From NCBI RefSeq assembly GCF_041146795.1, contig NC_135170.1:32413533-32477532 (forward strand): a stretch of 64,000 bases of DNA, given 5' to 3'. This document shows, in pieces, positions 61,556 to 64,000 of the stretch. The DNA comes from Maylandia zebra. Lineage: Eukaryota; Chordata; Actinopteri; Cichliformes; Cichlidae. Made by a program: the position numbers and the translations under genes. The stretch's first letter is position 1, and each line of letters starts with the position of its first letter. The notes under the pieces are model-generated. The model was given only the letters and a program-made list of their open reading frames with translations. It was not told the DNA's origin and searched no databases.

Positions 61556-63907
61556 ATGTCCCTCCGCTACTACAACAAAGTGGCTGTTGTCACAGGAGGA
61601 TCCAAAGGGATTGGCAGAGGGATTGTCAGAGTGTTTGGTATGAAAATGTCTTTATTTATGCTGGCAGTTTGCGCATGCAGCGAGGAGTGGCGCACTGAAC
61701 ATTTTTGCGTCTTTTTTTGTTGTTCTTTTATAGTGGAAAACGGAGCCAAAGTGGCGTTTTGTGGAAGAGAAAGTTAGTAAGGCTGTTTTTATTCTGCTAC
61801 TTTGTAAAACAGTTACACGATTTCACTTTTGGCAGCATATATGAAAAGAAAAATAATGGGGTGCAGTGTTTTGCGGCATGATCAGACGTGTCTCGTAGGT
61901 GCAGCAGGTGAAGCTTTAGAGGCGGAGCTTAACAAGACCGGACCAGGCTCGTGCAAGTTTGTCAAAAGTGACATCTCCAAGGAAGAAGACATAAAGGTGA
62001 AGTGCAGCTTTGTGGGTGTATGGTCTGAAATGGAAAGAGTCACATGATCACATGATGATCACATGATGATCTCACTGAACTCAGAGAGTGACTCCTGCAT
62101 TCACTGCGGATGTGTATTTGTCATTTGTTGGTTCCTCTTGTCTCTGCAGAGGCTGATTGCAGTCACAGTGGAGCAGTTTGGTCACATCGACTGCCTGGTC
62201 AACAACGCAGGCTGGCGTGAGTCTTTTGTGTGTGTGTTGTTGTTTTTTACTAACAAGGAGACATGACAACAATGCTGTGTTGCTTACTGTCTGTTTTTGT
62301 GTTTGAAATCTTCCTCTTCAGACCCTCCTCATAAACCCACTGACGACACCACAGCAGAGGAGTTCAGAGACTTGTTGAATCTGAACCTCGTCAGCTACTT
62401 TTTGGCGTCTAAAGTACGTTTTCACAGCTTTGGGTGCAAATAATTTCTGTCTTCGGTGGTAACAAAGACAGTCCTTAAGGATTAAAGTGATACATTTAAA
62501 CACTGATGAATGAAATAAATAAAAAATAACTTTATTTTAAAACGACAGGCGGGAAAACAATATAGGAAAAAATGTTTTCAGTGGTCTTAAAAGTACACAA
62601 GAATACCCCTAACATGGAATCTACCCTTTCCTTGTGTCTACAGACCACCTGTAATATCACTTTTGAGTTTCCAGGATTTTTGCATTGACTGATTGATTTT
62701 AGCCAAAGCCAGTCTGACTAACTAATAACACATAAACCCTTCACACTTTTCATTTCTGTTTGAGCTCTTGGAGTAATTGAAACATTATGTATAGAGGATC
62801 TTTGCACCACCTGAAAGTCTCTCTCTCTCTGCAGTATGTGTTACCTTACCTACGAGAGCGCCAAGGAAACATCATCAATATTTCCAGTCTTGTGGGAACT
62901 ATTGGTCAGAAAGATGCTGCACCGTATGTTGCCACAAAGGTGAGCTTCTTTCCTCGTTTCCTAAATTTCAGCCCTCTGCCCAAAAGAATAGCATTGTAAT
63001 GTGATGTTTTCTCCACAAGGGGGCGATCGTTTCCATGACAAAGGCAATGGCAGTGGATGAGAGTCGCTACAATGTGAGAGTCAACTGGTGAGGCAAACTG
63101 GCATCTGCAAAAAATTATCACCCCCCCCCCCCAAAAAAAAAAAGGTTTCTAGGGAGAAGATATATTTTCAATCTCCAGATTAAATTAATTGGATTTCAAT
63201 TTAATCACAAGGATAAGATATAAAAATGTGTTATGCTATTAATGAATCGCAGGGGACAGCTTGTGACTAGTATATTAAAATGCAGTTACCTTTGTGTGCT
63301 TTATATAGAGTTAACTAGTCTCATCCAATGGTTCCCAAGCTAAGGGTTGGCCTCTTTACATGGTCCCAGTATCAGTCTGAGGGGTTGTGAGATGGTTGAT
63401 AGGAGCAGAAGTCAGAAAAACATAATCTGTATTTCTTATTTGGACTTCTCTTCAGTCACTGCTGTCTGTGATAACTGCCACAAACCATAAAGCCCAACTT
63501 TCTTATATCAGCCCCCCCCCCCTCCCCTTTTTTTAAAACTTAATTTCGTAGCCATTGATAAGCTCTGATTCACTATTTGGGCTTTTCTACAGTAGACAGT
63601 TCAAAATTACACATTCTGTTCTCATAAATCCACAAGACTAAGATACCAAACAACTATAATTACGCAGTGAAATAAAAAATGTGATTCTGATAAATAAAAA
63701 GAAGAATTCTGGTGTGATATAAAAACTGTAGAGATTCTACAAGTATTTCATTCCCTTTAATCTAATAATGCCTTTCTTTTTCTAATCGGAGTGTCTGGCT
63801 TTTGTTGCAGCATTTCACCGGGTAACGTGATGACACCTCTGTGGGAGCAACTAGCAGCACAGACACCAGACGCAGCTGCCGCCATTAAAATGGGGGAAAA
63901 TGCTCAG
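61556..63907 (+). CDS. hsd17b14: 17-beta-hydroxysteroid dehydrogenase 14 (DHRS10), partial
   Basis: This is an NAD-dependent short-chain dehydrogenase; the human enzyme oxidises 17-beta-hydroxysteroids and other alcohols in the cytosol. Eight coding exons are visible: 61556-61637, 61734-61772, 61899-61996, 62150-62216, 62322-62413, 62835-62939, 63020-63087 and 63811-63907. They join in phase into 216 residues, all with GT-AG borders. The rest (about 54 residues by the human length of 270) lies beyond the right edge. Motifs are the dinucleotide-binding TGGSKGIG at 13-20, NNAG at 91-94, catalytic Ser144, Tyr157 and Lys161 (YVATK), and the SPGN loop. Stretches such as [12 protein letters not shown] and [16 protein letters not shown] are close to the human protein. 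The longer open frame starting at 61505 has no earlier ATG of better context. It is divergently arranged with kcna7. Confidence 0.92.
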
Positions 63908-64000
63908 GTACGTTCAGGAAGGTGTTCAGAAGCCGTGCAGATTATGGGGGCTGGTTAGTAGTGAAGAGTTGAGTTATGCAGTCATTAATGAAAAGTTATT

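Overview
The window looks like nuclear DNA from a ray-finned (teleost) fish, probably a percomorph. The genes are split by GT-AG introns, the intergenic DNA is AT-rich, and there are many microsatellites, decayed Tc1/mariner transposons and dispersed repeats of types common in teleost genomes. No bacterial, organellar, CRISPR, tRNA or rRNA feature was seen.

Four protein-coding genes can be supported. (1) 6431-7888, minus strand: a single-exon precursor of a neurotrophin of the NT-4/5 type (ntf4), with a very long pro-domain and an expanded loop between cystine-knot cysteines 2 and 3. (2) 28864-42039, plus strand: a ten-coding-exon glutamate transporter of the EAAT2 (SLC1A2) type. It keeps the acidic-substrate residues but carries an unusual C-terminal tail of about 190 residues, rich in proline, Ser-Pro-Arg and Arg-Glu. 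A TATA-box plus 5' UTR exon candidate lies near 21.9-22.2 kb. (3) 53989-58558, minus strand: a two-exon Shaker-type potassium channel, Kv1.7 (kcna7), with the coding intron that marks this Kv1 member. (4) 61556-63907 and beyond, plus strand: the first eight coding exons of a short-chain dehydrogenase matching 17-beta-hydroxysteroid dehydrogenase 14 (hsd17b14). The gene runs off the right edge.

The layout resembles human 19q13.33, where NTF4, KCNA7 and HSD17B14 lie close together. The glutamate transporter has no counterpart that I know of in that human interval. BDNF, KCNA4 and SLC1A2 sit near each other on human 11p13-p14, so the fish block looks like a sister (2R) copy that kept a neurotrophin, a Kv1 channel and an EAAT2-like transporter together. 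Three of the four genes act in neuronal or muscle signalling, but nothing here shows they are co-regulated. They are separate transcription units on both strands.

The rest is intergenic or intronic. It holds a Tc1/mariner remnant with a nested repeat (3214-4518), further Tc1 remnants in the introns of the transporter (about 30424-31440) and kcna7 (about 56300-56980), and a short Tc1 derivative (about 53255-53420). It also holds a 1.69-kb composite element flanked by a perfect 14-bp target-site duplication (50485-52173), several copies of dispersed repeats, and compound microsatellites. I found no clearly new biological system. The most unusual points are the neurotrophin precursor, the transporter tail, the paralogon structure and the 50.5-52.2 kb element.
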